In this document: positions 24,662 to 36,717 of the stretch, one piece after another | How the letters are laid out: every line of letters starts with the position of its first letter | How positions within the stretch are numbered: the first letter of the stretch is position 1 | Source of the DNA: Sipunculus nudus | Taxonomy: Eukaryota; Annelida; Sipuncula; Golfingiida; Sipunculidae | Reading direction: 5' to 3' | NCBI GenBank assembly: GCA_026874595.1 | Contig: CM049309.1 | Coordinates: 96,556,723 to 96,620,722, forward strand | DNA: 64,000 nt | Notes under the pieces: generated by a model | The model's input: only the letters and a program-made list of their open reading frames with translations | What the model was told of the DNA's origin: nothing | The model's database searches: none | Position numbers and translations under genes: made by a program

Positions 24662-25851
24662 ATGGTTGCAGGTGGCGCCACCATTTTTTGTGTATGTTAT
24701 AAAGCTCTCCAAGGGCTACATTTGTGCAAAAAAATTTTCCTGATCAATCAAACGGTTCCTGAGATATGAGCTTGGATGTCTGCAGCGTAAACATGAATGT
24801 AGGTGGCGCCACCTGTCATAAAATCAGAAAAGCTATCCAGGATGTATACGCATGCCAAATTTCAGGTGAATTAGTCAAGTCACTGCAGAGATATGAGTGA
24901 TTTTAACCCAAGGCAGACAAACAGATGGACACTGTACAAACATGGTTGCAGGTAGCGGCACCATTTTTGGTGTATGTTATAAAGCTCTCCAAGGGCTACA
25001 TTTGTGCAAAAGAATTTTCCTGATCGGTCAAACGGTTCCCGAGATATGAGCTTGGATGTCTGCAGCGTAAACGTGAATGTAGATGGCGCCACCTGTCATA
25101 AAATCAGATAAGCTATCCAGGATGTATACGCATGCCAAATTTCAGGTGAATTAGTCAAGTCACTGCAGAGATATGAGTGATTTTAACCCAAGGCAGACGA
25201 ACAGATGGACACTGTGCAAACATGGTTGCAGGTGGCGCCACCATTTTTGGTGTATGTTATAAAGCTCTCCGAGGGCTACATTTGTGCAAAAGAATTTTCC
25301 TGATCGGTCAAACGGTTCCCGAGATATGAGCTTGGATGTCTGCAGCGTCAACGTGAATGTAGGTGGCGCCACCTGTCATAAAATCAGAAAAGCTATCCAG
25401 GATGTTTGCGCATGCCGAATTTCAGGTGAATTAGTCAAGTCACTGCAGAGATATGAGTGATTTTAACCCAAGGCAGACGAACAGATGGACACTGTGCAAA
25501 CATGGTTGCAGGTGGCGCCACCATTTTTGGTGTATGTTATAAAGCTCTCCGAGGGCTACATTTGTGCAAAAAAATTTTCCTGATCGGTCAAACGGTTCCC
25601 GAGATATGTGGGTTTATGTGTGGAAACAGACGCACAAACGGACGCAGAGCGCAGAGGAAAGGTCAGAGGTCAAAACAAAATCGGGGCGCAGCAGTTCACA
25701 TGTGACCCGAACATAATCCCGGGTTTCGGAAAATTCCGCCCAGCGGTTACGGAGGAGTTCTCCGGACACCTACGCGGCGGCCGCGGCGGCGGCGGCGGCG
25801 GCGACCAGCTGAAAACATAGTATCCGCAAAACTCTGTTTTGGCGGATACAA

Positions 25852-27657
25852 TTAATACCAATATGAGATTGTATGTTATCAGTTACCCTGGACTTTATAT
25901 GTGTCGGACTTTTCACACTGTTGAATAGAGAAGAATAATGATCACGCCACATGTCAGTAATATTATCAGCTCTGACTCTACCGTCAACTTTCAATGCTAG
26001 GGGTACATTTTTGTTGTGACATTTTCTAACATTTTTCCAAAATGAAACCGTATCTCCTTTATCTAGAGACTTAGCCATAGCATCCGCTCTAGCTGTATCT
26101 TCAGCTCTTTGACACTGTCTTAAGGCATACTTAAAATTTAACCTTGAACGTCTCATGAGATCATTAATTGGACCATACCTCGGTTTGCCCATATCTCTCC
26201 AGATAATATACGCATGTCTTGCTTCCCTGTGAAGATCTTTTACATAATCATTGAACCCTGGTACAATATAGTCACTGGTATTTTTGGTTTTACAAACACC
26301 TATGTGAATTTCACTACTCTTACACAGAGCAGAACATATATCAGAGTAAAACAAATCTAATTGTGTTTTATGGTTAGGTAAATCACAATTTGGATTGCTA
26401 CACCTTAGTGCAGCAGGTAGCTTAATCTCAGATAAAGTAATAGCTAAATGTGTTGTGTAGGCATTCACTGCAATTTGATTAGCAAGAGACCACTTAAACA
26501 CAGGTTGTGACTGTTCCGTACAAACATCATTCCTAAAACTGATATTACCCTGCAGGTTCACAGAGAAAGAGGCACTCAACGGGAGGTGATCGGACCCAGG
26601 TAGCTTATCAAGAATAGAAATATCACAGATAATAGATTGCATGTCATGACTACAAACAAAATGATCTAACAAAGAAGTGGTGGAATGAGCATCACTTACA
26701 TAAGTATAGCAACCGGAGTTTTTACCTAAATGAATAAAATCGGATATTATTAGGTTAGCAAGTTCACAAGTTTGAGAAACCCAACCACAGCTATATAGCT
26801 AGTAGGTGCACTTTCCAATATTGAAACAATTTTACCAAGGTAATCCAAATAAGACTCATAATTATCATCACTCTGATAGGGCATATACACATTTAAAAAG
26901 ACATACTGCATTTGACATAAATTGAGAGTTACAGAAAGTAACCTCCTGTCATCATATGTTTGAAACTGAGTAAATGGTAATAACGTTTTACGAACTAAAA
27001 TACCAATCCCGCCATAGGGACGACCACATAAAATACCCAAGGTATCATCAATACCACTAACCCCCATAGCATCAAAATCTGGGTGTATAGTGCGTAATAA
27101 ACACAATTCATCATTATTAAGCCAAAGCTCCTGAAGAAAGATAATATCAGCATTTTCACATATTTTATAAACATCAGCTTTGCTAGTTTTCAGTCCATAG
27201 CAGTTATAAGATACAGTTCTGATGGTTAAGAAGTCCATAGTTACCAATAACGTTCATTACGTACAAAAACTAGTTATATATACTCTGTGTACCTACGAAC
27301 AATAGCACCTGTAGGCCATGTAGCGGGGTCCAGGAGGCGGTTCTGATCACGCTGGGAGAGGCGCAAGAGAAATGAGGAGTATGAGTCATGCTTGGTTCTC
27401 AATGCTTTGCAACGCACAGACTACCGGTTTCCTGCATTACATGTCGTATGACATCCTGAGGTCTGGTGTTTCTGACTAGACGAGAGACGTATATGCCAAC
27501 AGACTGTCGCTGCTTTGGTGCTGGTTGTGCCGATAATCAGATCTTGGAGGAGAGCTATGTTTTGCACGCAACCGGAAATTCCTACCTGGACCTGTGACAA
27601 CTTCAGAGCGGGAGCTGTTGCTGTCAATGTCCTGTCGTGATGCCTCTCTCCGGCTGG
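25852..27657 (-). pseudogene. Second copy of the LINE endonuclease half
   Basis: This is the unit-B copy of 21702-23507, with the same frame 26750-27247 (endonuclease N-terminal part), the same frameshift near 26780 and the same linker frame. The reverse transcriptase is absent because the duplication began inside the inner Hel-1, downstream of the RT part. The shared frameshift shows the endonuclease was already broken before the duplication. Confidence 0.9.
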
Positions 27658-29307
27658 TATCCCACAGCAGACAAACAGATGGATGCTGTGCAAAAATGGC
27701 TGCAGGTGGCGCCACCATTTTTGTGTATGTTATAAAGCTATCCAAGGGCTACATTTGTGCAAATTTTGTTCCTGATTGATCAAACGAGTCCGGAGATATA
27801 AGCATTAATGTCTGCAGCATGAACGTGAATGAAGCTGGCGCTACCTGTCATAAAAATCAAGAAAGCTATCCAGGATGTATACGCATGCCAAATTACAGGT
27901 AATTTGGTCAAACCACTGCAGAGATATGAGTGGTTTTAACCCAAGGCAGACAAACAGATGGACGCTGTGCAAGAATGGCTGCATGTGGCGCCACTATTTT
28001 TGTGTATGTTATAAAGCTATCCAAGGGCTACATTTGTGCAAATTTTGTTCCTGATTGATCAAATGAGTCCGGAGATATAAGCATTAATGTCTGCAGCATG
28101 AACGTGAATGAAGCTGGCGCTACCTGTCATAAAAATCAAGAAAGCTATCCAGGATGTATACGCATGCCAATTTACAGGTAATTTGGTCAAACCACTGCAG
28201 AGATATGAGTGATTTTAACCCAAGGCAGACAAACAGATGGACGCTGTGCAAGAATGGCTGCAGGTGGCGCCACCATTTTTGTGTATGTTATAAAGCTATC
28301 CAAGGGCTACATCAGTGTGAATTTTTTTTCCTGATTGGTCAAACGAGTCCTGAGATATAAGCATGGATGTCTACAGCGTGAACGTGAATGTAGGTTGCGC
28401 CACCTGTCATAAAATCAAGAAAGCTATCAAGAATGTATACGCATGCCGAATTACAGGTAATTTGGTCAAACCACTGCAGAGATATGAGTGAATTTAATCC
28501 AAGGCAGACAAAAAGATGGACGCTGTGCAAAAATGGTTGCAGGTGGCGCCACCATTTTTGTGTATGTTATAAAGCTATCCAAGGGCTACATTTGTGTAAC
28601 ATTTTTTTCCTGATTGGTCAAACGGTTTCCGAGATATGAGCTTGGATGTCTGCAGCGTTAACGTGAATGTAGGTGGCGCCACTTGTCATAAAATCAAGAA
28701 AGCTATCTAGGATGTTTACATATGCCGAATTTTAGGTGAATTAGTCAAACCACTGCAGAGATATGAGTGATTTTAACCCAAGGCAGATGAATAGATGGAC
28801 ACTGTGCAAATATGGTTGCAGGTGGCGCCACCTTTTTTTGTGTATGTTATAAAGCTATCTAAGGGCTACATTTGTGTAAAAAAATTTTCTTGATCGGTCA
28901 AACAGTTCCCGAGATATGTGGGTTTATGTGTGGAAACAGACGCACAAACGGACGCTGGGCAGACAGGAAAGGTTAGAAGTCAAGGCCACTTGGTTAGGCA
29001 CCAGTTCACATGTGACCAAATAATTTGTGTAAGTTTCGGAAAAATCCGTCCAGTAGTTTTAGAGGAGTTCTCCAGAAACTAACGCCTCTGGCGGAACCCG
29101 GTCAAAAACATAGTATTCGCAAAACTTTGTTTTGGCAATACAAATATTAAGCTGCTAAACTATAAGACATCTAGTAATAAAATGTACCTTCCTGAAATAT
29201 CAGTGTTTGTCATAATTTAGAAGTATTGATGATTAAGATCAGCATGGTGATTAGTCAGGCAGTGGGCCTGGTACACATAAATAAACAACAGGATAAGTCT
29301 CTCCTAC

Positions 29308-29386
29308 CTGTCCTCTCTTAAGACCGAAGTATCGTGCCACTGGATCACCTTGCTGCATCCTGGGTAGCTGAGACTCTTTTAATTTA
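29308..29386 (-). CDS. POLR2E: POLR2E (RPB5) exon, C-terminal assembly domain
   Basis: On the minus strand this 79-bp exon reads [12 protein letters not shown] then [14 protein letters not shown], a near-exact match to the C-terminal domain of the polymerase subunit RPB5/RPABC1 shared by Pol I, II and III. The acceptor is ACCCAG at 29387-29392 and the donor is GTAGGAG at 29307-29301. The first base completes a Tyr codon begun in the exon at 46845-46903. A minor-spliceosome branch-point-like CCTTGAC (branch A at 29399) lies 12 nt from the acceptor. The expected next exon, from VVKIIRP to the C-terminus, was not found downstream. In-frame readthrough past the donor reaches a stop near 29251. 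Confidence 0.9.
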
Positions 29387-29509
29387 CTGGGTAAACTGTC
29401 AAGGCAAACATATTTTTTGTGACATAATATAAATACACAGGAAAACATTTGTGAAAAAGTCTAAGGGATTACCACAGCAGATTTGATTTATCATAAGTTT
29501 GACATGAAA

Positions 29510-31296
29510 TTGATTCAAAAGACACAGTTACAACTTGATAGTTCAATACTTTGATTCAAAAGGCACAGCTACAACTGGATGGTTCAAGACTTTGATTCAA
29601 AAGGCACAGCTACAACTTGATAGTTCAAGACTTTGATTCAAAAGGCACAGCTACAACTTGATAGTTCAAGACTTTGATTCAAAAGGCACAGCTACAACTT
29701 GATAGTTCAAAACTTTTGATTCAAAAGGCACAGCTACAACTTGATAGTTCAAGACTTTGATTCAAAAGGCACAGCTACAACTTAATAGTTCAAGACTTTG
29801 ATTCAAAAGGCACAGCTACAACTTGATAGTTCAAAGACTTTGATTCAAAAGGCACAGCTACAACTTGATAGTTCAAAACTTTGATTCAAATGGCACAGCT
29901 ACAACTGGATAGTTCAAAACTTTGATTCAAAAGGCACAGCTACAACTTGAGAGTTCAAGACTTTGATTCAAAAGGCACAGCTACGACTTGATAGTTCAAA
30001 ACTTTGATTCAAAAGGCACAGCTACAACTTGATAGTTCAAGACTTTGATTCAAAAGGCACAGCTACAACTTGATAGTTCAAGACTTTGATTCAAATGGCA
30101 CAGCTACAACTGGATAGTTCAAAACTTTGATTCAAAAGGCACAGCTACAACTTGATAGTTCAAAACTTTGATTCAAAAGGCACAGCTACAACTTGAGAGT
30201 TCAGGACTTTGATTCAAAAGGCACAGCTACAACTGGATAGTTCAGGACTTTGATTCAAAAGGCACAGCTACAACTGGATAGTTCAAGACTTTGATTCAAA
30301 AGGCACAGCTACAACTTGATAGTTCAAGACTTTGATTCAAAAGGCACAGCTACAACTTGATAGTTCAAAGACTTTGATTCAAAAGGCACAGCTACAACTT
30401 AATAGTTCAAGACTTTAATTCAAAAGGCACAGCTACAACTTAATAGTTCAAAGACTTTGATACAAAAGGCACAGCTACAACTTGACAGTTCAAGACTTTG
30501 ATTCAAAAGGCACAGCTACAACTTAATAGTTCAAAGACTTTGATACAAAAGGCACAGCTACAACTTGACAGTTCAAGACTTTGATTCAAAAGGCACAGCT
30601 ACAACTTAATAGTTCAAAGACTTTGATTCAAAAGGCACAGCTACAACTTAATAGTTCAAAGACTTTGATTCAAAAGGCACAGCTACAACTTGATAGTTCA
30701 AGACTTTGATTCAAAAGGCACAGCTACAACTGGATAGTTTAAGACTATGATACAAAAGGGACAGCTACAACTTGAGAGTTCAAGACTTTGATTCAAAAGG
30801 CACAGCTACAACTTAATAGTTCAAAGACTTTGATTCAAAAGGCACAGCTACAACTTGATAGTTCAAAACTTTGATTCAAATGGCACAGCTACAACTGGAT
30901 AGTTCAAAACTTTGATTCAAAAGGCACAGCTTCAACTTAATAGTTCAAGACTTTGATTCAAATGGCACAGCAAAAAAAACTGGAGAGTTCAAGACTTTGA
31001 TTCAAAAGGCACAGCTACAACTGGATAGTTCAAGACTCTGATACAAAAGGCACAGCTACAACTTGATAGTTCAAGACTTTGATTCAAAAGGCACAGCTAC
31101 AACTGGATAGTTCAAGACTTTGATTCAAAAGGCACAGCTACAACTGGATAGTTCAAGACTTTGATTCAAAAAGCACAGCTACAACTTGATAGTTCAAGAC
31201 TTTGATTCAAAAGGCACAGCTACAACTGGATAGTTCAAGACTTTGATTCAAAAGGCACAGCTACAACTTGATAGTTCAAGACTTTGATACAAAAGG
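29510..31296. repeat. 41-bp minisatellite, about 43 units
   Basis: Tandem copies of about 41 bp (TTTGATTCAAAAGGCACAGC, TACAACTTGATAGTTCAAGAC). They vary mainly at TTGATAG/TGGATAG/TTAATAG and in one extra A. It lies inside the U12 intron, about 120 bp from the RPB5 exon. It ends abruptly where Hel-1 subterminal sequence begins at 31297. Confidence 0.95.
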
Positions 31297-32708
31297 CCAA
31301 AATCAGATTGGAACCGCTGAAGTGAGGCATGGATTGAGTGGCAAGGGGAAATAGAGTGAGGTGTGTTGCATATTAGCATGGATGTCTGCAGCAGAAATGT
31401 GTATGTAGGTTGCGCCACCTACCACAAAATCCAGAAAACTGTCCAAGTTGTATACATATGCAAAATTTTAGGCAGATAAGTCATACCACTTCATGTATAT
31501 GAGTGATTCTATCCCACAGCAGACAAACAGAAAGACTTGTGGAAAAATGGTGGCAGTTGGCGCCACCAATTTTGTGTATGATTAAGAGCTATGCGAGATC
31601 TATACACATGCAAATTTCCTCGGAGGATATGTCCAACCAGTCCTGAGATATAAGCCTGAATGCTGCAGCGTTAACATAAATGTAGGTGGCACCACCTGCC
31701 AAAAAAATCGAGAAAGCTTTCCAAGATGTATAAACAAACAAAATTTTAGGCAGGTATGTCAAACCACTACTGAGTGATTTTAGCCAACGGCAGACAAACA
31801 GACGGATGCTGTGCAAAAAAGGTTGCAGGTGGTCCCTCCAGTTTTACGTACAATTAAGAGCTATGTGAGATCTATACATATGCAAAATTTTGACCCAATC
31901 AGTCAAATGGTTCCCGAGATATGAGCTTGGATGTCTGCAGCATAAACTAGAATGTAGGTGGCGCCACCTGTCATAAAATTAAGAAAGCTGTCCAGGATGT
32001 ATAATCCTGCAAAATTTTAGGCAGATATGTCACACCACTGCTGAGATATGAGTGATTTGTCCCATGGCAGACAAACAGATGGACGCTGTGCAAAAATGAT
32101 TGCAGGTGGCACCACCAATTTTGCATATGATAAAGAGCTATATGAGATCTATATACATGCAAATTTTCAGGAAGATACATCAAAAAAGTCTGGAGATATA
32201 AGCATGGATGTCTGCAGCGTGAACTTGAATTTAGATGGGGCCGCCTGTCATAAAATCAAGAAAGCTATCCAGGATGTATACGCATGCCGAATTTCAGGTG
32301 AATTAGTCAAACCACTGCAGAGATATGAGTAATTTTAACCCAAGGCAGACGAACAGATGGACACTGCAAACATGGCTGCAGGTGGCGCCTGCAATTTTTG
32401 TGTATGTTATAAAGCTACTAAAGGGCTACATTTGTACAAAATTTTTTTCCTGATCGGTCAAACATTCCCAAGATATGTGGGTTTAAGTGTGGAAACAGAC
32501 GCACGAATGGACGCTGGGCAGAGAGAAAAGGTCAGAGGTCAATGCAAATTGGTTAGGCACCAGTTCACATGTGACCAAATAATTGTTGTAAGTTTCAGAA
32601 AAATCAGTCCAATGGTCTCAGAGGAGTTCTCTGGAAACGAATACGGCGGCGGCAGCAGAACCTGGTCAAAAACATAGTATCTGCAAAACTTCATTTTGGT
32701 GGATACAA
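31297..32708 (+). mobile_element. Hel-1 element, 5'-truncated
   Basis: It begins inside the 5' subterminal repeat (CCAAAATCAGATTGG), so the first roughly 40 bp including the stem-loop are missing and are replaced by the 41-bp minisatellite. Several half-units with GGTGGC palindromes follow, then the tail and the end TTTTGGTGGATACAA at 32708. The open frames at 31589-32677 are repeat translations. Confidence 0.75.
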
Positions 32709-33325
32709 ATATCATGTTTGCACAGTCATTCCGATGTTAGAGTATTTTATTTTCATATATGTACCAAAAATAAAGCTGTTACCAGGTTCAGTGTTATAAT
32801 TCATATAAAATGGGGTTTCATTTTTTTATATACTTTTATTATTCCTGCCCTGCAATATTAAGTAATAAAGTGATATACATTTTAAAGAATTCTGTCATTG
32901 ATTTTGAATAGATGTCTTAACAAAAGGTTGGTTATTTAATGTAACAATCTGAAACATCATATTGAAACTATACAAAATGCACCAAAAACAGACCAAAATT
33001 CCTGTATCATAATCATGCAGAAAAGACAAGTATACTCCTCGTCCCTTATATGGCACCATACCCAGAAAGGTTTGAGACTCATATTATATTTGCCTTTGCA
33101 TTCACACTTATGTAAACTTAGCTTGATACCAGATCACCTAGATCATAAACAAATGACACTATCATTATTTTGAGAGAGTTGTGTGGTCACTGGGCTTTCT
33201 GACTCAAATATTCATAAGGCAATCAATTTCAAACTATATCATGTGACAAATGTACCCAATGGAGACAATGGATGTGAGGGACATTGGCACTGGATGTGAA
33301 TACATAATAAAGAAGGGTACTTCAG
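32709..33325. other. Low-copy intronic stretch, nothing recognised
   Basis: About 600 bp of AT-rich sequence lies within the POLR2E U12 intron. No tandem structure, element ends or convincing exon were seen. Confidence 0.5.
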
Positions 33326-33655
33326 GCCATGATTATTTAACTTCAGGCCATGACAAATCTAATGATGATCTAACTTCAGGCCAGAGTCCCCTAACTTCAG
33401 GCCATGGTGCTCTAACTTAAGGCCAGAGTCCCCTAACTTCAGGCCATGGTGCTCTAATGTAAGGCCTTGATAATCTTACTTCAGGTCACAATGATCAAAC
33501 TTCAGGTAATGATGATTTAACTTCAGGCCAGAGTCCCCTAACTTCAGGCCATGGTGCTATAACTTAAGGCCAGAGTCCCCTAACTTCAGGCCATGGTGCT
33601 CTAACTTAAGGTCTTGATGATCTTACTTCAGGTCACAATGATCAAACTTCAGGTA
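33326..33655. repeat. 21-22-bp minisatellite, left part
   Basis: Degenerate tandem units around CTAACTTCAGGCCATGATGA, with variants (GGCCAGAGTCCC, GGTCACAATGATC). The array is interrupted by the TA-target transposon at 33656-35056 and resumes at 35057. Confidence 0.85.
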
Positions 33656-35056
33656 CCGTAAAATCTCCACTTAAAACCGCGGTTTAATCAAGAAATTCAA
33701 AATCTTGAAATCAGGTTGATTTCCTGAAAGCACTGTGTGGTTTATACTAGAAGGGTTTCCTGAATATCTTCCTGACAGACATCGTTTTTGGGCCGGCGCG
33801 TGGGCGATAATATTGCAACTTTCGGAGGCCGTTCTTAGCATGCATGGGAGCCGTGTGTAAATGTATTATTTACGATTATTTGTTATTTATAAATTAAATA
33901 TTGCTGATTAGTTTTCGTGTGATATATAACTTGTAATAAAATCTTGGTAATTGTCACCAAATAATACGTTTAAAACAACCCTGCTGTTACACACAGCGGT
34001 CCACTTCGTTGGGCATGGTCAAGCAAAATTGAAATAAAAGCCTTCTTTAAACCCATTTGCGGCATTATTTAGCAATGATTATTTGTTTAAAACGTAAAAT
34101 AAATAAAAAGCTGACATCGTAAAGAGTCACACAATGGCAGACGATCGTTTTAAAAATCAAGTTTGAGTGCCGCCATGTGCTGAAACACTCCGGTATTTGG
34201 CTAAGAATATTTTGAACGGCTGACGCGGCGGGTGGTAAATAGAACAGCCACCTATTTCGTCCCAGCGTGCCTTGCGCGAACACTGCCTTGACAAAATGGC
34301 TCTCCACACGGAAACTTTCTTTAGGAAAAAAACTTGCTAACCCGGACTGGCCACTTTAATTTTACCTTAAAATCACTCGTTTTCAAGCGTCATGTTTCCT
34401 ATACGTGCGTATCTCGAAAAGGTAACTTCAGTTACTTTGATATTTAGTTAAGTTGACCAGCGATGTTTTCAAACGCACCAGCAAATCATGACATGGAGCG
34501 ATGTCAATGTACGATGTGACGAAGATAATACCGAAGTAACCGGTATGAAAATGATTTGAATCTTCCGAGTTATTCCAGAAAATGGAATTTTCATCAAAAA
34601 TTAATATTTCAAAATATTACTTTTAGAATTAAAATATACAGTGACTTGAAATAGATCAACAGAATATTTTTTTCCAAAATATAATGACAAATCAGTAGCA
34701 AACAAGAATACGGCACGGAATATAAAATCTGTATAAACGGGCAGAGGTTCACCGCCCTTACGTCTTCCCAAACTTCATGCTTGAGTGACCCTGCAAAAAG
34801 TGTTATGATGTGTTTAAATAAAATGCCCAAGGAATTTTTAAAGTGGACAGGAATGGCCGAGTCGCAACCTAACCGTGTTCATTTCTAGATGATTGCTCGA
34901 TTGTGTCTTTTGTCAAATCATTCCGTAGCGAAAGTTGGTGCGGTTTTAAAGGGGGGTTCTTAGTATTTGAGTCCCTCGCGGTGTCTCGCCTGGAATTTCG
35001 GCGAAGTTTGGGTGCGGTTTTAATCGGAAGTGCGGTTTTAAGTGGAGATTTTACGG
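33656..35056. mobile_element. TA-target DNA transposon, non-autonomous (1401 bp)
   Basis: Perfect 25-bp terminal inverted repeats begin CCGTAAAATCTCCACTTAAA at both ends and are flanked by the dinucleotide TA (33654-33655 and 35057-35058). Removing the element and one TA gives AACTTCAGGTAATGACGATT, matching the intact repeat unit near 33501, so insertion and target duplication are directly shown. Three TGCGGTTTTAA motifs crowd the right end, as transposase-binding sites often do. No transposase is encoded; the 80-codon minus frame at 34065-34307 has no recognisable domain. The TA target fits Tc1/mariner/pogo-type elements. Confidence 0.9.
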
Positions 35057-35430
35057 TAATGACGATTTAACTTCAGGCCAGAGTCCCCTAACTTCAGGCC
35101 ATAGTGCTCTAACTTAAGGCCTTGATGATCTTACTTCAGGTCACCTTGATCTAACTTCAGGCCATGATGATTTAACCTCAGGCCACAATGATCTAACTTC
35201 AAGCCATGACTATCTAACTTCAGGCCATGATGATTTAACCTCAGGCCACGATGATCTAACTTCAGGTCATGATGATCTAACTTCAGGCCATGACTATCTA
35301 ACTTCAGGCCATGACTATCTAACTTCAGGCCAAGATGATCTAACTTCAGGCCATGACTATCTAACTTCAGGCCATGACTATCTAACTTCAGGGTACAACG
35401 ATCTAACTTCAGGACACAAAGATCTAACTA
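35057..35430. repeat. 21-22-bp minisatellite, right part
   Basis: This continues the array at 33326-33655, with more regular units here (GATCTAACTTCAGGCCATGA, CTATCTAACTTCAGGCCATG). Confidence 0.85.
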
Positions 35431-36717
35431 CCTCTCAAGTTACTTACACAATTCTTGGGCTGATATGATAAAATCTGTACTTAAAAATGGAAAATCATAC
35501 TCCACATGCAGCCCTGAGGGGCATGACACACATGAGGTGATCAAATGCTACCTATGAGGTGATCACATGATACTCATGAGGTGATCAAATGCTACTTATG
35601 AGGTGATCACATAATGCCCATGAGGTGTTCACATGTCACCCATGAGGTGATCACATGCTCAGTGCTTGGCTGCACTGATTGAACTCTTGACCTATATCTG
35701 GCTGCACTGAATGAACTCTTGATCTGTTGCCAAATCTGAAACAGTTGGCAGTTTCTCAACCTATGTAAAGATACAGACACAATCAAGGCCTGTTGGTAAA
35801 TCTGTTTACCCATGCTGAAAGACTTTGGCTAAAATACTTTTTTTTTCAAGCTGACATAATCATAAACTTTTTATCAAAATATCTAGAATAATAAAAGATG
35901 CAGTCCTTTCATTTTTAAAGGTCCAATAATTCTACCAAAAATCATTCAAGTAAACTTGAACAAAGGCCACCTAAGAATAATTTTTGTGCAATGTTACAGA
36001 AGTTATAATTGAAACAATAATTTTGTAGAAGAACACTTTTGCAGTCCTCAGTTTGAAACAGACATAATAATGGCCATAAGACCAACTTAAGCTTTTCACG
36101 ACTCAACCTAAAATCGACAAACTCCATCTATTCAGATATGATTGAAAGCACCATGTCCTAGGATAATTCTTTTGAAAAATTTAACGATTCAACTTGACAG
36201 TTTCATCATAAACATTTTAAGCTGAAAGAGGCTAAAATTATAAGGTTTTTGCCCATAAAAAACAGGTCAATGTAGGTGGCACCATGAAATCTGCAACTTA
36301 AAATATGAGTCATGTGACCAACATTTGCACAATACTTGGTAATGCTAGCTTCTGTCATTTCTGAGATTACTATGTCAGTATGCTTACTTGGACAAATGAC
36401 TAAGTTCAAATTCGTGTAACTCCGCTAAAATTCATCAAATGCAAACCATTTGAACAAACTTGAGAGGGCTTGCCTCTGGGATCATTTCTGTAAAATATTG
36501 AACTATTCTGCTGGACCATTTACAAGGAGAGGACTTTTAAAGGTTTTTCAGCTTTTTCCCTATAAAAATTAAGTAAATGCAGATAGCAAAAAAGTAAGCT
36601 GGATCCCACCACATTTGATATGTGACAGATTATTGCATAAAATCAAGGGATGGTAGCTCCTGCTATTCCTGAGAAATTATGGGTTAATGTACAGATGACC
36701 AATGACCCCAGTACAAA
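35431..36717 (+). mobile_element. Hel-3 element, internal portion
   Basis: It is homologous to 39425-40500 (CCCTGAGGGGCATGACAC, TGCACTGAATGAACTCTTGA, CAATGTAGGTGGCACCA). It includes a short tandem repeat of about 24 bp (CATGAGGTGATCACATG) at 35530-35660. It is cut at 36717 by the outer Hel-2. The frames at 35607, 35942 and 36206 are not genes. Confidence 0.65.

Larger units (their letters stand above)
20512..28811. repeat. Tandem segmental duplication, two 4150-bp units
   Basis: Unit A (about 20512-24661) and unit B (about 24662-28811) match at a constant offset of 4150. I saw only two differences: T/A at 23428 versus 27578, and A/C at 23674 versus 27824. Each unit carries part of the inner Hel-1, the LINE endonuclease half and part of the outer Hel-1. 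The junction falls in a 21-bp tract (20512-20532 = 24662-24682 = 28812-28832) that contains GGTGGCGCCACC. Left of the tract, 24601-24661 matches the outer Hel-1 copy at 28751-28811. This fits unequal exchange between Hel-1 repeat units. Confidence 0.9.
18191..29143 (+). mobile_element. Outer Hel-1 element with nested insertions
   Basis: The 5' end is CTAGAATACGGG plus the stem-loop GTAGTCGACAAGCGACTAC and subterminal repeat GTATCCGCCAAAATCAGAGT. The 3' end is the diverged counterpart (TTTTGGCAATACAA) at 29143. Its own sequence (18191-18444, then 23508 onward) is an array of about 280-bp units. A LINE is inserted after 18444, another Hel-1 (19983-21701) sits inside the LINE, and a 4150-bp tandem duplication enlarges the locus. 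Joining the outer flanks gives an ordinary A/T junction (ACATAAGAA then TATTAAGC), with no target-site duplication. Confidence 0.75.

Noticed and set aside
18191..29143. CRISPR-like array, because of regular repeats with spacers
   Set aside because: Units are about 280 bp with conserved interiors, in a eukaryotic setting with a LINE and spliced exons.
29170..29220. Possible RPB5 terminal exon (GRYI after an acceptor-like TTTCAG on minus)
   Set aside because: Only four residues match and the following codons diverge from the conserved end, so chance is likelier.
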